From Amyloporia xantha (taxonomy: Eukaryota; Basidiomycota; Agaricomycetes; Polyporales; Adustoporiaceae): a stretch of DNA of 64,000 bases. Position numbers and translations under genes: made by a program. How positions within the stretch are numbered: the stretch's first letter is position 1; each line of letters begins with the position of its first letter. Below, piece by piece: positions 1 through 10,701 of the stretch. A model generated the notes under the pieces. It did not search any database. It saw only the letters and a list, made by a program, of their open reading frames with translations, and had not been told where the DNA came from. Location of the stretch: contig JAYKKR010000019.1 of the NCBI GenBank assembly GCA_036971615.1, positions 186,001 through 250,000 on the forward strand. Direction: 5' to 3'.

Positions 1-404
1 GCGTGCACGTGCATCCCACTACCCGCTGCACGCTCTGATTTACATATTACAGTTTTGCTATAGTGTAACCCATAGACACCCAGTAGCTAATAAAATAAAT
101 TCATATTTTTTCCGAATTTTTGTGTGTTTTATTGTGTTTTATTGATCTTAAATGTGTATATGTGCCTAAAAAAGCACATTCTACCATATATTACATGACC
201 CTAGACTCACGGATTAGACAGCTACCCGATATAGTAATAAGCCGCGATGCCGGGGGTGCCCTACGGCGAACGCTAGGAGGCCCCGGAGGGTCCGGAGATA
301 CCCCAGAAGCTGATGCACCAGCAGCCAGGCAGAAACGCTGCCTGGTGCATAAGCGTCCGTAGGCCTATCCGTCAGTTGGTGCACCAGGTATACATAAGTT
401 GGTG
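1..404. mobile_element. End of a GC-rich-type foldback element, cut by the window edge
   Basis: The last 100-200 bp match the right end of the 3.96-kb elements at 16619-20579 and 48599-52564. They share the subterminal hairpin built on TGCACCAG / CTGCCTGGTGCA, the block around GGCCCCGGAGGGTCCGGAG, and the terminus ACATAAGTTGGTG. The element stops at 404. The other end lies outside the window, so neither its size nor a 7-bp target duplication (expected CGCTCAG at 405-411) can be confirmed. The part at 1-200 is AT-rich and does not obviously match the other copies. Confidence 0.75.
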
Positions 405-1165
405 CGCTCAGGTCCTCTGAAAGGCGCGATGAGTTCAGGTGAGTTTCGCGCCAGTCTAGTGTGATGACCATTTTCATTCATTCACCTGGAATAAACCATT
501 GGATTGGACACTGGCATTCCCAGGTATAACGGCAAAGCGCATATGGGTTGCTACCCTTGTTGGAACGGTCAGGACCCATGGGGGTTGCGCAACAGTGCTC
601 CTTTGAACCTAATTTACTTTGAAGGCACCGGAAGCGATCGTGCTCTGCATATACCAGCAGTCGACATTACAATGAGCCGGGTCTAAGATGCTGCAGTACG
701 AATGTTTGTTATTGTCGTAATGAATATTATTTCGTCGTGTCGCTGGATTAACATTGTTCACTTGTCGAAGAAGCAGAGGGAATCTAACATTCTGCCGAGT
801 CCTCAGACAGTTCTCATACAAACATTGCATTCTCTGTAGTGCAGCTTTTTTAGATATCTCCAATTATTACCCAACTGCCGAGAAAAACAAGGCACAACAC
901 AGCCGCCAGCACTCCAGACAGAGAACTCTCTGTTGCGAATAATGGCGGTTGAGTTGGGCCTTCAAACTCGAGCTGCATGACGGATAGCTGGGACGGCATT
1001 TGTTTACAAGCTTCATGGCAAAAAGAAGCCAGTATCGCACGTTGATAATGACATGTTGCGTATTCCGTTGTAGACGACATCGGGGATCCAACGTCATGCC
1101 ATTCTGTTCGAAGCGAGGAGTACGAGATGAAAGTACGCTTGCTTTTGGTTCCGTTGTGTAGACGC
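405..1165. other. Host DNA left of the retrotransposon; possible tail of a disrupted minus-strand gene
   Basis: No complete gene is visible. On the minus strand an open frame runs into 1165 and continues in frame from the sequence right of the retrotransposon (20865 onward), as if the element landed in an exon. Around 850-950 a minus-strand frame encodes a hydrophobic stretch (SLSGVLAAVLCLVFLGSW) that could be a membrane helix, but it is in another frame and would need an intron or frameshift. This is inference only. Confidence 0.25.
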
Positions 1166-2246
1166 TGATACGACCTACGAAACCCTAACCCCTAACCTGG
1201 GTGCGACCTAAAGGGACTAGAGACGGATTATAGTCTAGTGAGAGGGGAGTTAGCAGCAAGGTGTCCCACGGTTCGAGTGAACTCGAGAAACGCCTTCGAA
1301 GATGATACAAATGCTGGGGAACGATACGATGTAGCTCGACACGTCGTCGAAGCTACTCGAAGGCTGTGTAAGGTTAGCGAGACGCGGTGGAGACAATCGA
1401 AGCTCGGTAGAACTCTTCGATGTATCGTAGAAGAAATAGAAACACTTTCGACGGAGAGGACTTAGCTAGAACGCGGTTCGAGACGCAACGCAGTTCTTCG
1501 ACGATAGTCGAAGTCGATCGTAGGATCAAAGGTTCGTCAAAACGGTATCGACGAACAGACGCAGTAGACGAGGTTTCGAGGTTACGCGGCGAAGAACGAA
1601 GTGACGCAGTAGAAGACTTAGACGCAGGGCAAACTCGACTTATGAGCTCTGAACTCGAGGGGAAAAAGGAACTTGTATTTGGGAGAGAAATACGACATGT
1701 TTTATACTACGAAACGGAACACTACGACTATCTAGAGTGGCACACTAGTACGAGTGGCTTTGCATTGTCCTACACGAGTCTGCCTCACTGAGTGGCACGT
1801 ATCAAGTCCATCGGTAGAGTGATGTCATGCCGAACGCAGAAATGAAGAGGTACATACGAGACACTTCAGACCGATATCCGTCGTCGAAGGCACGCCGTGA
1901 GGCTCGATACCTAATCAGGAAAGACCGGACGCGTCGGTGTGGCACGAAGCGATGCATGCGCTGTACGAGCGGCGTCAAGTGGCACCACTGTCCGCCGAAT
2001 GCGGGAGATGGCCTAGGATCTAGGAATGAGACATCGGAACGACCGCGCCGAGCTTCGAGCAAGCATAGCGAGCGGTCGAGGACGTCGAAGAGCGTCGAAG
2101 GGTACTGGGCGTCGAGGGTAACGTGCGTAGCATCGAAGGACGTCGAAGGCGAAATCGAAGGCGTTCAGCGTTGGGCCGAAGTGTCGGGCGGGATGCGATT
2201 GCCAAAAAGAGCTGTATCGGGGCCCAGAGGGGCTTGGCGCCTATCA
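1166..2246 (-). repeat. 3' LTR of the Ty3/Gypsy element
   Basis: It is nearly identical over its full length to the copy at 15817-16618 plus 20587-20864. It begins TGATACGACC and ends GCCTATCA. On the element's sense strand, the end of the LTR carries two telomere-like units (TTAGGGGTTAGGG). The LTR is unusually rich in TCGA/TCGAAG words. The few differences from the other copy are point changes (for example ACTAGAG versus AATAGAG near 1218) and one extra A in a run near 1540. Confidence 0.95.
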
Positions 2247-2257
2247 TCTCCTCCTTA
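2247..2257 (-). other. Polypurine tract next to the 3' LTR
   Basis: Read on the minus strand this is AAGGAGGAGA directly followed by the LTR start TGATA, the expected position and composition for the plus-strand primer of reverse transcription. Confidence 0.7.
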
Positions 2258-2390
2258 TTGAAATTTGGACCGTCCTCGGTCCTCCACGTGATGCGAGAAG
2301 CGTGATGATCGTGAGTGGATCAAAGCGGCATGGCAACCCGTGTCGGTTTCGAACGTCTCGTGGTCGGCGCTAAACGCTGGTCGAAAAGGG

Positions 2391-2398
2391 GATATAAG
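2391..2398 (+). promoter_or_regulatory. TATA box for the antisense gene
   Basis: GATATAAG lies 88 bp upstream of the ATG at 2486, just outside the 3' LTR, and points in the direction of the antisense gene. It suggests that the gene has its own promoter rather than using the LTR. Confidence 0.5.
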
Positions 2399-2485
2399 CT
2401 GGGTGGACTTAGCCTCATTTTCCCCAGTCCATCGTTCCTTCGTCGCCACCTCACCGCACTACATCATCTACTCGCTGCTTCCATC

Positions 2486-4683
2486 ATGTCTGCTGCTTCG
2501 ATGACCTCTCGATCTGCGACTCCTGCCGTCGCCTCACGCTCTCAACGCGCTCTCGAACGACTTGTCAAGGCCCTTGACAACCCACCTACCAACGTGGAGG
2601 CCGTAGAGGTCTTTGAGGCATGGGCGCAGGACGTCGTGCTGCTTTTGGTAAGTGATGTAGCCCTTCGAAGTCTCCGTCGACTTATTGCTTTCCAGGATAC
2701 GTATCACAAGGCCCTTGGGTCAATTACTGACGCCGAGCTCAAAGGTCGCGTCACGACGGTCGTCGGTGAACTCGCCGAACGTGCGGTGGAGTCGTGGTTG
2801 GGGTGGGCTCGCCCCGACTGGCCGGCCCTTGCCAGCGCAATTGACGCGGTCCTCAAACGCCGCGCCGATGAAGAAAAACGGCTTGCCGAAGAGGAGGCAC
2901 GCAAATGCGAGCAAGCCGCCGAAGCCCGCCGCCTGGACGACGGACGTCGAAAGAAGGCTGAGGAAGAACGTCGCGAGCAAGAGGCTGCCGACGAGGAGCT
3001 GGCGCGAATCGCGGCCGCCGAGGGTTTGGTCGAAGAGTCCGCCGCGCCTGGCGATTCGAAAGGCAAGGGTCATGCTGCCGATGAAGAGGATGTGATCGAG
3101 TTATTCGACGATCCGGTCGTAAGTCCAATTCTTTGTTCCTTTGACTCGCGACTGATTTCGTTACTTTTCGTAGAAGACTCCCAAGGCCGCAGAGCGGGCG
3201 CTGCCGATGGTCGAGGCGGAGAGGGCCGCGATCGCCCTGGCAAAGCGGCAAGGCGGACAGAAGGTAAGCTCTCTGTCGTCCCTGTCCTCTGTTCGTGTGC
3301 TGACACTTCGCCCGTAGTGCGACCGCTGCGTCGCATACCGTAGCGCGCCCGTCGAGTGCGTGTGGGTCGACGGGTCGGTCTCGTGCGAGAAGTGCACGCA
3401 GACGGTTCAGGGGTGCTATTACGACGGTGTAAGTCGAGACGGTGCGCCGTCCCGTGTGCGAATGTGTTCGTCTGAGGGGCTATAGAGGAGCTGCGAGCTT
3501 CCAAATAAAAGTGATCTGGTGGTGGTGAGTGTGTAAATGGTGGAATGGTGTCACAGACCCGGTTCTATGCTCGGAAAGTGCTCGTCCTAGTAGTTGTGCC
3601 GCTGTACTATGTCGAATCCCGGTGGAAGCCTCTGTCTCTAAAACCTAGAAGGTGCCCGCTGGCACTTGATCGCTCCCCTCCGCCGCGTGCAGAGAGCCTC
3701 AGTATCGCAGTATCGCAGTGAAAGTCGTATAGAGTGCCTCTGCAACTCTACACTAAACCCGGTGAGAGAAGTAGAAGAACGCAGTTTGCCCTGCCGCTTG
3801 CAGAGCCCCGGTGTCGCAGTATCGCAGTGTCTCAGTATCACAGTGTCACAGTAAAAGACGTATAGAGTGCCGCTGCAGCTCTACACTAAGCCCGGTAAGA
3901 GAAAGAGAGTCTATTGCCCAGTAGTGAGATGTACAGGGGAGTCCTCGTAGTATGGTACCAAGGGGGAACTGAAGAGCTAGCTCCCTTCCGGCCACGTCGT
4001 CTACCCTCCGCTGACTAAGTGGAACGAAGCGGTGTCGATCCGGAAGGAAGAATCACAAAATCGGAATAAAGCGGAGGGAAGGGGAGGAAAGATAAGATAA
4101 AACACCAACACCAATTAGAGCAAAAATGCAAATAAAAGAGAATCAAACCAACACCGAAGCTGTATGGTAGACACGGAGGAGGGAGGAACAACACCTGAGG
4201 AAGAGAGAGAATGAGATGCTTGCTTGTCCGTGCTTTCACCCCCCAGCCCGATACCTCTCCTTACAACGGGGTCAACGTCCTTGGAAAAACGAAGAAGGCG
4301 CAAAACGGTGGGGGCTCGAAGAAGCGCGGTAAGTCTTCGATGATGAGGGTCGTGTTTCGACTAATCGCATTGCATTCGTAGCTCGTCCTCCGTCGCCGGG
4401 TCCGGCGACTGCGGGGTCGAACAGTGCGAAGCGCCGCCGAGTGCCGCTGCCAAAGTTGTCGCTGCCGGTCGACGGTGGTACCCGACTCGGGCTCGAGACC
4501 GATGACCTCGATTCGATGGATCTGACGCCTCGTTCGCGCACGATCGTCCGCATGATTCGGGAAGAACGCGCCCTCCTCGAAACTCGTATGAAGGTCTTGC
4601 GCGATGCCGACACCCACCTCCAGCAGATGGAGGAAGCCGCTTTAAAGGGGGCGGACTTCAAGCCGGTCTCGGACGATGAGTAG
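2486..4683 (+). CDS. Spliced Zn-cluster/coiled-coil protein encoded antisense inside the LTR retrotransposon
   Basis: Joining exons 2486-2647, 2696-3118, 3174-3263, 3318-3428, 4247-4328 and 4382-4683 gives one uninterrupted frame of 389 aa; every junction is GT..AG and keeps phase. The N-terminus is Ser/Thr-rich. Residues of about 115-175 form a charged coiled coil rich in Glu, Lys and Arg. Exon 4 holds six cysteines spaced C-x2-C-x9-C-x8-C-x2-C-x6-C (CDRC ... CEKC ... C), like fungal binuclear zinc clusters but with wider spacing. The last exon has a basic patch (AKRRR) and a second helical segment. It could bind nucleic acid, but the function is unknown. It lies tail to tail with pol, between pol and the 3' LTR. 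The introns survive because they are antisense to the retroelement RNA. The fourth intron (3429-4246) is unusually long. Confidence 0.7.
3682..3905. repeat. Two imperfect tandem repeats of about 110 bp in an intron
   Basis: Two units (about 3682-3791 and 3792-3905) share GTATCGCAGT runs, CGTATAGAGTGCC, CTCTACACTAA and CCCGGT.AGAGAA. They lie in the 818-nt fourth intron of the antisense gene. Nothing else recognisable occurs in that intron. Confidence 0.7.
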
Positions 4684-4811
4684 GCGATTGCGCAGCTCGT
4701 TTCTTGTAGGTAGTCGTAGCACTGTAGACTGTCGCGTCGAGCAGAATGAAAAAGTGGCCTGTGGCCTAGACGAAACACTGGGGGAAGTAAGAAACAAAAG
4801 GAAGCGAAATA

Positions 4812-7016
4812 CAGCTGCTTATGTACTAATGATGCACCAACATGTTGGGTAGGCCCAAACACGGTTATGCACCAGGCAGCGCATTGGCCTGGCTGTTGGT
4901 GCATCAGGTGCTAGGGGCCAAATAGGGCAGGTGTAGTGTGACAGTAGCTGGTGTCGTATGGCTTATATAAATCAGGCCAAAAGCGGAAATATACATTAAA
5001 TCTATAGCAGATGTGTATAATTCAAACTCAGCCGGTATGTAAGCATCCAAATAAGGAAGGTGGACATGTATGGGCTCATTTTGATGCTTGTAATGGTGGC
5101 TATTAGAATCTGCTGCTTATAATGGATTCTAATGAAACATATTACTATTGTATACCATTAGAATGCTTACAAATGGGGCTATTCAAATATTGTAATGAAA
5201 AATGTATCCATTCAGGCTGATAGAAGCTTGTATTGAATGCCACTGTTATACACCATTAGAATGCTTACAAATGGGGCTATTCAAATATTGTAATGAAAAT
5301 TGTATTGATGCAGGCTAACAAAATATTGTATTGGATGTATGCTTGTTATATATCAATAAAATGCAAAAAAATGGGATTGACAGGTACAGGTAAATGTGGA
5401 TTTCACATATTGGCCTTGTATGCTTGTATGCTTGTAATGCTGGGCTTGTAAGCCTTTTTCCTGATCACCCAGCCAATATGGAGCAATACAGATGCTGTAT
5501 AACCATTTTCAGCCAAAATAATTTTCATACGCACCGCGTCCAAAAACATATTTCGTGTTTTTTGGCTTAAGTAAGCAAGCTATGGTGCTCAAACAAATTT
5601 TCCCATATCACTGGAGTGATGGTCTGCGACTTTCATTTATACCATATATGGTAATTTTCACTTTTGACAAACACTCTCTGTGCCCACAGGGTATATAAGT
5701 ACACAGGACAGACATACAGAGTGTGTAACAGTCATTGAACTATGTCTAGATAAGTCTGTAACATGTGTCTGACATGAGTCTTACATTGGTCTTACATTGG
5801 TCTTACATGAGTCTTACACAAGTTTGTTTCACCACTCTTGTTCTGTGTGCACTTCAACAGTGGTCAGTCTTTCACAACAGCAACTACATACATAGCTTAT
5901 TCAATCAATTTGTACACATTGAGTATACACTGGTTTGAGTGTCCATTGATACTAGGATATGAGTGACTGAAGTGCGTACACAAGCATAACCAGGGTGGTG
6001 AAACAAACTTGTGTAAGACTCATGTAAGACCAATGTAAGACCAATGTAAGACTCATGTCAGACACATGTTACAGACTTATCTAGACATAGTTCAATGACT
6101 GTTACACACTCTGTATGTCTGTCCTGTGTACTTATATACCCTGTGGGCACAGAGAGTGTTTGTCAAAAGTGAAAATTACCATATATGGTATAAATGAAAG
6201 TCGCAGACCATCACTCCAGTGATATGGGAAAATTTGTTTGAGCACCATAGCTTGCTTACTTAAGCCAAAAAACACGAAATATGTTTTTGGACGCGGTGCG
6301 TATGAAAATTATTTTGGCTGAAAATGGTTATACAGCATCTGTATTGCTCCATATTGGCTGGGTGATCAGGAAAAAGGCTTACAAGCCCAGCATTACAAGC
6401 ATACAAGCATACAAGGCCAATATGTGAAATCCACATTTACCTGTACCTGTCAATCCCATTTTTTTGCATTTTATTGATATATAACAAGCATACATCCAAT
6501 ACAATATTTTGTTAGCCTGCATCAATACAATTTTCATTACAATATTTGAATAGCCCCATTTGTAAGCATTCTAATGGTGTATAACAGTGGCATTCAATAC
6601 AAGCTTCTATCAGCCTGAATGGATACATTTTTCATTACAATATTTGAATAGCCCCATTTGTAAGCATTCTAATGGTATACAATAGTAATATGTTTCATTA
6701 GAATCCATTATAAGCAGCAGATTCTAATAGCCACCATTACAAGCATCAAAATGAGCCCATACATGTCCACCTTCCTTATTTGGATGCTTACATACCGGCT
6801 GAGTTTGAATTATACACATCTGCTATAGATTTAATGTATATTTCCGCTTTTGGCCTGATTTATAAGCCATACGACACCAGCTACTGTCACACTACACCTG
6901 CCCTATTTGGCCCCTAGCACCTGATGCACCAACAGCCATGCCAATGCGCTGCCTGGTGCATAACCGTATTTGGGCCTACCCAACATGTTGGTGCATCAGG
7001 TCTACATAAGTTGGTG
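4812..7016. mobile_element. AT-rich palindromic foldback element, copy 1 (2205 bp)
   Basis: The left arm (4812-5835) and right arm (5995-7016) are near-perfect inverted repeats of about 1.02 kb around a 159-nt unique loop. No coding capacity is visible. The termini are CAGCTGCTTATGTA and TACATAAGTTGGTG, the same as in the GC-rich elements elsewhere in the window. Near each end is a small hairpin (TGCACCA..GCAG / CTGCCTGGTGCA). It is inserted at the 3' end of the integrase frame. A 7-bp duplication is imperfect: CGAAATA on the left, GGAAATA on the right, the latter set off by an extra GGGGTTG. It is non-autonomous. Confidence 0.92.
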
Positions 7017-7205
7017 GGGGTTGGAAATACGTTGCTTCGACGATATCGAGGGGAATGAGTGGGTGGGTGCCCGTAACAGCAAAATAGGGTGAGCAGCCCA
7101 TGCGCGAGTCGTGATGCGCTCAGACCAAAAGACGAAATACGCAGCTTGGGACCATTTCTTCTCATCTCCGTCGGCTGTCTTGAAGAGAGCTTGCTGCGTG
7201 CTCAT

Positions 7206-9925
7206 CAGGAAAAACCATATTGGTCCCAGGCTGCTCTGAGAGCATCCTAGAGCATCCTAAAGATCTTAAAGATTTTAGAGTACTCAGAGTAGTCAGAGTG
7301 CTCTCAAACTACATCGACATGAGATTTTTTTCTCAGGTTAACCCAGAGTAATCTTGGAGTGATCTGAGAGTGCTCTGACATGAGTCTGAGCAGTCTTTTG
7401 TTGTCTCTCATATGTTCTTATACTTTGTATTCAAGCACTCTGAGGGTTGCATTACTTGTAATCAACACGTAGCAGTATATTCACAGCTAATATACAAGAA
7501 AGCTAATACAATAGCAGCCAGAATAATTATCTACAGTGAGACGACTCAAGTTTAAAAACTCCCCATTGTCGAATCACTCATATTGATATGTTTACATGCG
7601 AGTGATAATGTTGACAAACTTCTAATGGAATATTCAATATAATGAGTATGAGACACAACATAAATACGCACATAATATCTATGAAGACAGTCTTGCAGAT
7701 GGACCAGAATGCAAGAGTATCTGATAGACGAATTCAGATTAAGTATCATTAGCTAAACTAGCATAATGATCTACTCACTTGAATTGCACTATTGGAGTGG
7801 CTTGCTCACAGTTTAAGCAAGCAGAACCTACAAAGTTACAAGACGTCAGCAAAGACTGCAGAAATGGAGTTATGAATGTGCGACTTACATGAATTATCAG
7901 AGCCAGCACCACAGAGGTTAGCTCACCATTTGTTCAAAGCGGTGGATAGCCTTTGCTGCAGCTTAGAAATGAAGGAGTGAATGAACGACAACCATACCAT
8001 GAGTATTCTCACTAAAATCTTAGACTACAAGAATGACTCACCATTTGTCACAAGTCAGAAGAAAGCACAGATGGTACTCAGTACGTGCAATATCTGATGT
8101 CAATGATAGACTTGTCAGCCTACAAGAACGACATGGAGAGACTTACTTTGCTTTGCTGTCATAAGACGACATCCAACATCAAATGTCGGAGATTAGGGCT
8201 ACTAGAATGCCAGGTAGAAGCAGTATTAGTTGTTACAGATATGGATAGAAAGAGATAGAAAGATTAGACTTACATGTGTCTGGTCCCCACAATAACCAAT
8301 GACCTGTATACTCCGTGCGGTGATGCCAGCACATTGTCTCACCTGAGGTAGAATCACTCAGAAAGGGACAGCAGCAGACTAGATATAGACCAGAGACCAG
8401 AAGGATAGTAAATAAGTGAACAAAAACAGACAGCAGTGGTAGAGGAGCATGGAAGAAGACGACACAGAGTGGTAGTGGAGGAAGATGAGAGAGAAACGAC
8501 CATGAGTGCCTAATTTGGGTGTCAGTTTGTCGCGTCAAACTGACACCTGTTTTGGGAACCCTGGATTAGGGTCAGCAGGGACTTAGACGCATTTGCACTT
8601 CTCCTCAGTCATTCCTCCTGCCTGTTCTATGTCTGTATCTGTTCTCTCTACTTGCTTGTATCTACCACACTGTGACTAGGGACTGTAGCTCACTATCTAT
8701 AGCTTCTGGGAATCTCTATCCACTGGAACTTGAGTGACCACAGACGGTTGTGGCACTGTCTCTGCTCTGCATTTTCTGGGGATTTCTGTGAGTATTCTTT
8801 CTCTATTCCTTATTCCCTAGCCTTGGGGAATAGTACCAGGACTGTTTGAGCATGCTGGGTGGAGTTTGGATGGGGTTTTGGAGGTTTTGGAGGGTTGGAG
8901 AAGGAATGGGCGCTTTTTTGAGGTTTTGATCGGATGATAACTGGGGATCCAAGGTGAGTTATCCTTTCGCTTTCATACCATTCGATTCGCATTGTCGAGG
9001 CGGTTCGGTAGAGCCCTTGCCCATCCAAATCCGTCCACCCCTTCCTTTTCTATTGCTGTTTTTCATCAAAAACATCGTCAGGTCTGTATCTCAGGAACCT
9101 GTGGACGGTTTCCTTTGATTCCTGGATAGAATGAAAGCCCTAATCATAGGCTTTCCGAAGATATATACATTTAGGGGTCTGCACATAGCTGTTCTCATTT
9201 TGTGGCCGTATGTTGAATGGCCTCCTCCTCATTCTCCCATTCTTCATGTGCATCTTCTCTATCTATCCCTGTACTTATTCTCCACACTATTCAGGTATAT
9301 AGCACTTCCTTATTCCCCTATTTATTTAGTTGGAGCCTCTTTTCATGGTCAGAGACAGAATTTCCAATACTGTGAGTCGTCTTCTCCTGTTTGACCTCAG
9401 ACCTTTGATCTTTGATCTCAGGCTTTTGACTGTCCACTGTTAGTGGAAGAAAGAGTTGCTGGATGTATGGTATAGCTATGAGGGGAGGAGGGAAGAATTG
9501 AAGTGCAGCAGTACAGAGGTCTGTACGCATATCATGCTCCTGCTACCACTCTCTGTTTATCTGATGAAAGTGCGCTCTTTTTACATCTTTCTTTATCTAT
9601 CTCATGCTTCTTTCCCTTCCCACTAGATTCTGTAGTTCACCAGCTCTCTGTACCTTTTTGTATGAATGTACGCCTCTCATATTCAATCGAGTAGTAATAG
9701 AATCCATTCACATATGATACATTCAATGATAATATGTTGTATTTTTGGAAATATATCAGAGTGATCCAAAGAACACAAGCTAGCCTGAGATGCTCTGAAA
9801 ATTCTGAAGATTCTCAGAGCGACACAAGACAACTTGAGATGCTCTGAGATAACCTGAGATAACCTGAGAAACCTCAAATATCTCAGAGTACCTGAGGTTA
9901 CCCCAGAGAAAAAGTGTTTTTCCTG
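7206..9925. mobile_element. 2.7-kb inverted-repeat element inserted in the integrase
   Basis: It begins CAGGAAAAAC and ends GTTTTTCCTG, with AT on both sides (7204-7205 and 9926-9927). Removing it, with one AT, restores the integrase reading frame (ERPHFS joined to MSTQQALFK). Both ends carry subterminal runs of short direct repeats of the type TGAGATGCTCTGAG. No transposase is recognisable. Between about 7740 and 8280 the minus strand shows a series of donor-like GTGAGT/GTAAGT sites 60-130 nt apart, suggesting a non-coding or decayed intron-dense gene. The superfamily is unclear: the termini also fit TC...CTGA between A and T, as in Helitrons, but inverted ends argue against that. Confidence 0.75.
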
Positions 9926-10663
9926 ATGCTGAAGTGCGGACGTTCGACGAGACCGTTCACCCTCGAATTGTACCCGCTGATTCGAATGTGGTTGATGTGG
10001 TACTTCTTCGAGAGGTAGTCGGCCGCCTTGATGAATGCCGTACCGTTGTCGGTGACGATCTCGCTAAGCGCGCCCCATCGACAGAGGATGTCTTCGAAGA
10101 TCCAGTCGGCGAGCGCCTTCGCTGTCTCTTTTCGAAGCATTCGAAACTCGGGATAGGTCGTAAGTGAACATCTACCTTGGACCAAGTACTTGTATCCGCC
10201 CGAGGCAGGCATGTGCATGGTGTCGATGTGTATTTTCGCGAAGATCGGGGCTGGGACTGCGACGGTTGGAGGGATAAGAATTTGTCGAACTTGGCGAGAC
10301 TGGCAGATGTGGCATGATCGAACGAACCACGCGATGTCGGCGTAATGGAACGGCCACCAGAATCGTTCGTTGACGAAGGCTCGAGTCGCGTAGATTCCTC
10401 GATGCGCGGTGCGGTCGTGGCATTCTCGAAGGATTCGAAGTCGATCGCCAGGCTTGACGACTAGCTTGTGCACGCCGTGGCTGTCTTTGTGCCAGAGGGT
10501 GTCGTTGTCGAGGAAGAACTGCATGCAATACTTGATAAATCCTTCGTAGACACTGTTGGAGATGTCGTCGGGCTTCGCTAGCGTTCGATGGAACTCGAGA
10601 ACGTCGTCGAGCTTCGCGTCGGCGAGTTGCGCTTGCTCCGATTGAGGCACTAGCTCGTAGCCA

Positions 10664-10701
10664 TCCTCCTCCTTATTGAAATCTGAGCCGTCCTCGGCTC
10701 T
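10664..10701 (-). promoter_or_regulatory. Internal copy of the polypurine tract and its upstream context
   Basis: Read on the plus strand, this stretch (CTCCTCCTTATTGAAAT followed by the small palindrome GCCGTCCTCGGC) closely matches the sequence beside the 3' LTR at 2247-2284. On the sense strand it is a purine run inside pol, between RNase H and integrase, at protein segment NKEEDGYE. Its position resembles the central polypurine tract of lentiviruses and Ty1. That role is an inference. Confidence 0.5.

Noticed and set aside
1420..2261. Frames of 120-144 codons inside the LTR
   Set aside because: They lie in non-coding LTR sequence, are Arg/Glu-rich because of TCGAAG words, and are not kept in the second LTR.
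7205..9926. Helitron reading of the 2.7-kb element (TC...CTGA between A and T)
   Set aside because: Inverted ends, long in the sister element, no Rep/helicase gene and no proper 3' hairpin; kept only as an alternative.
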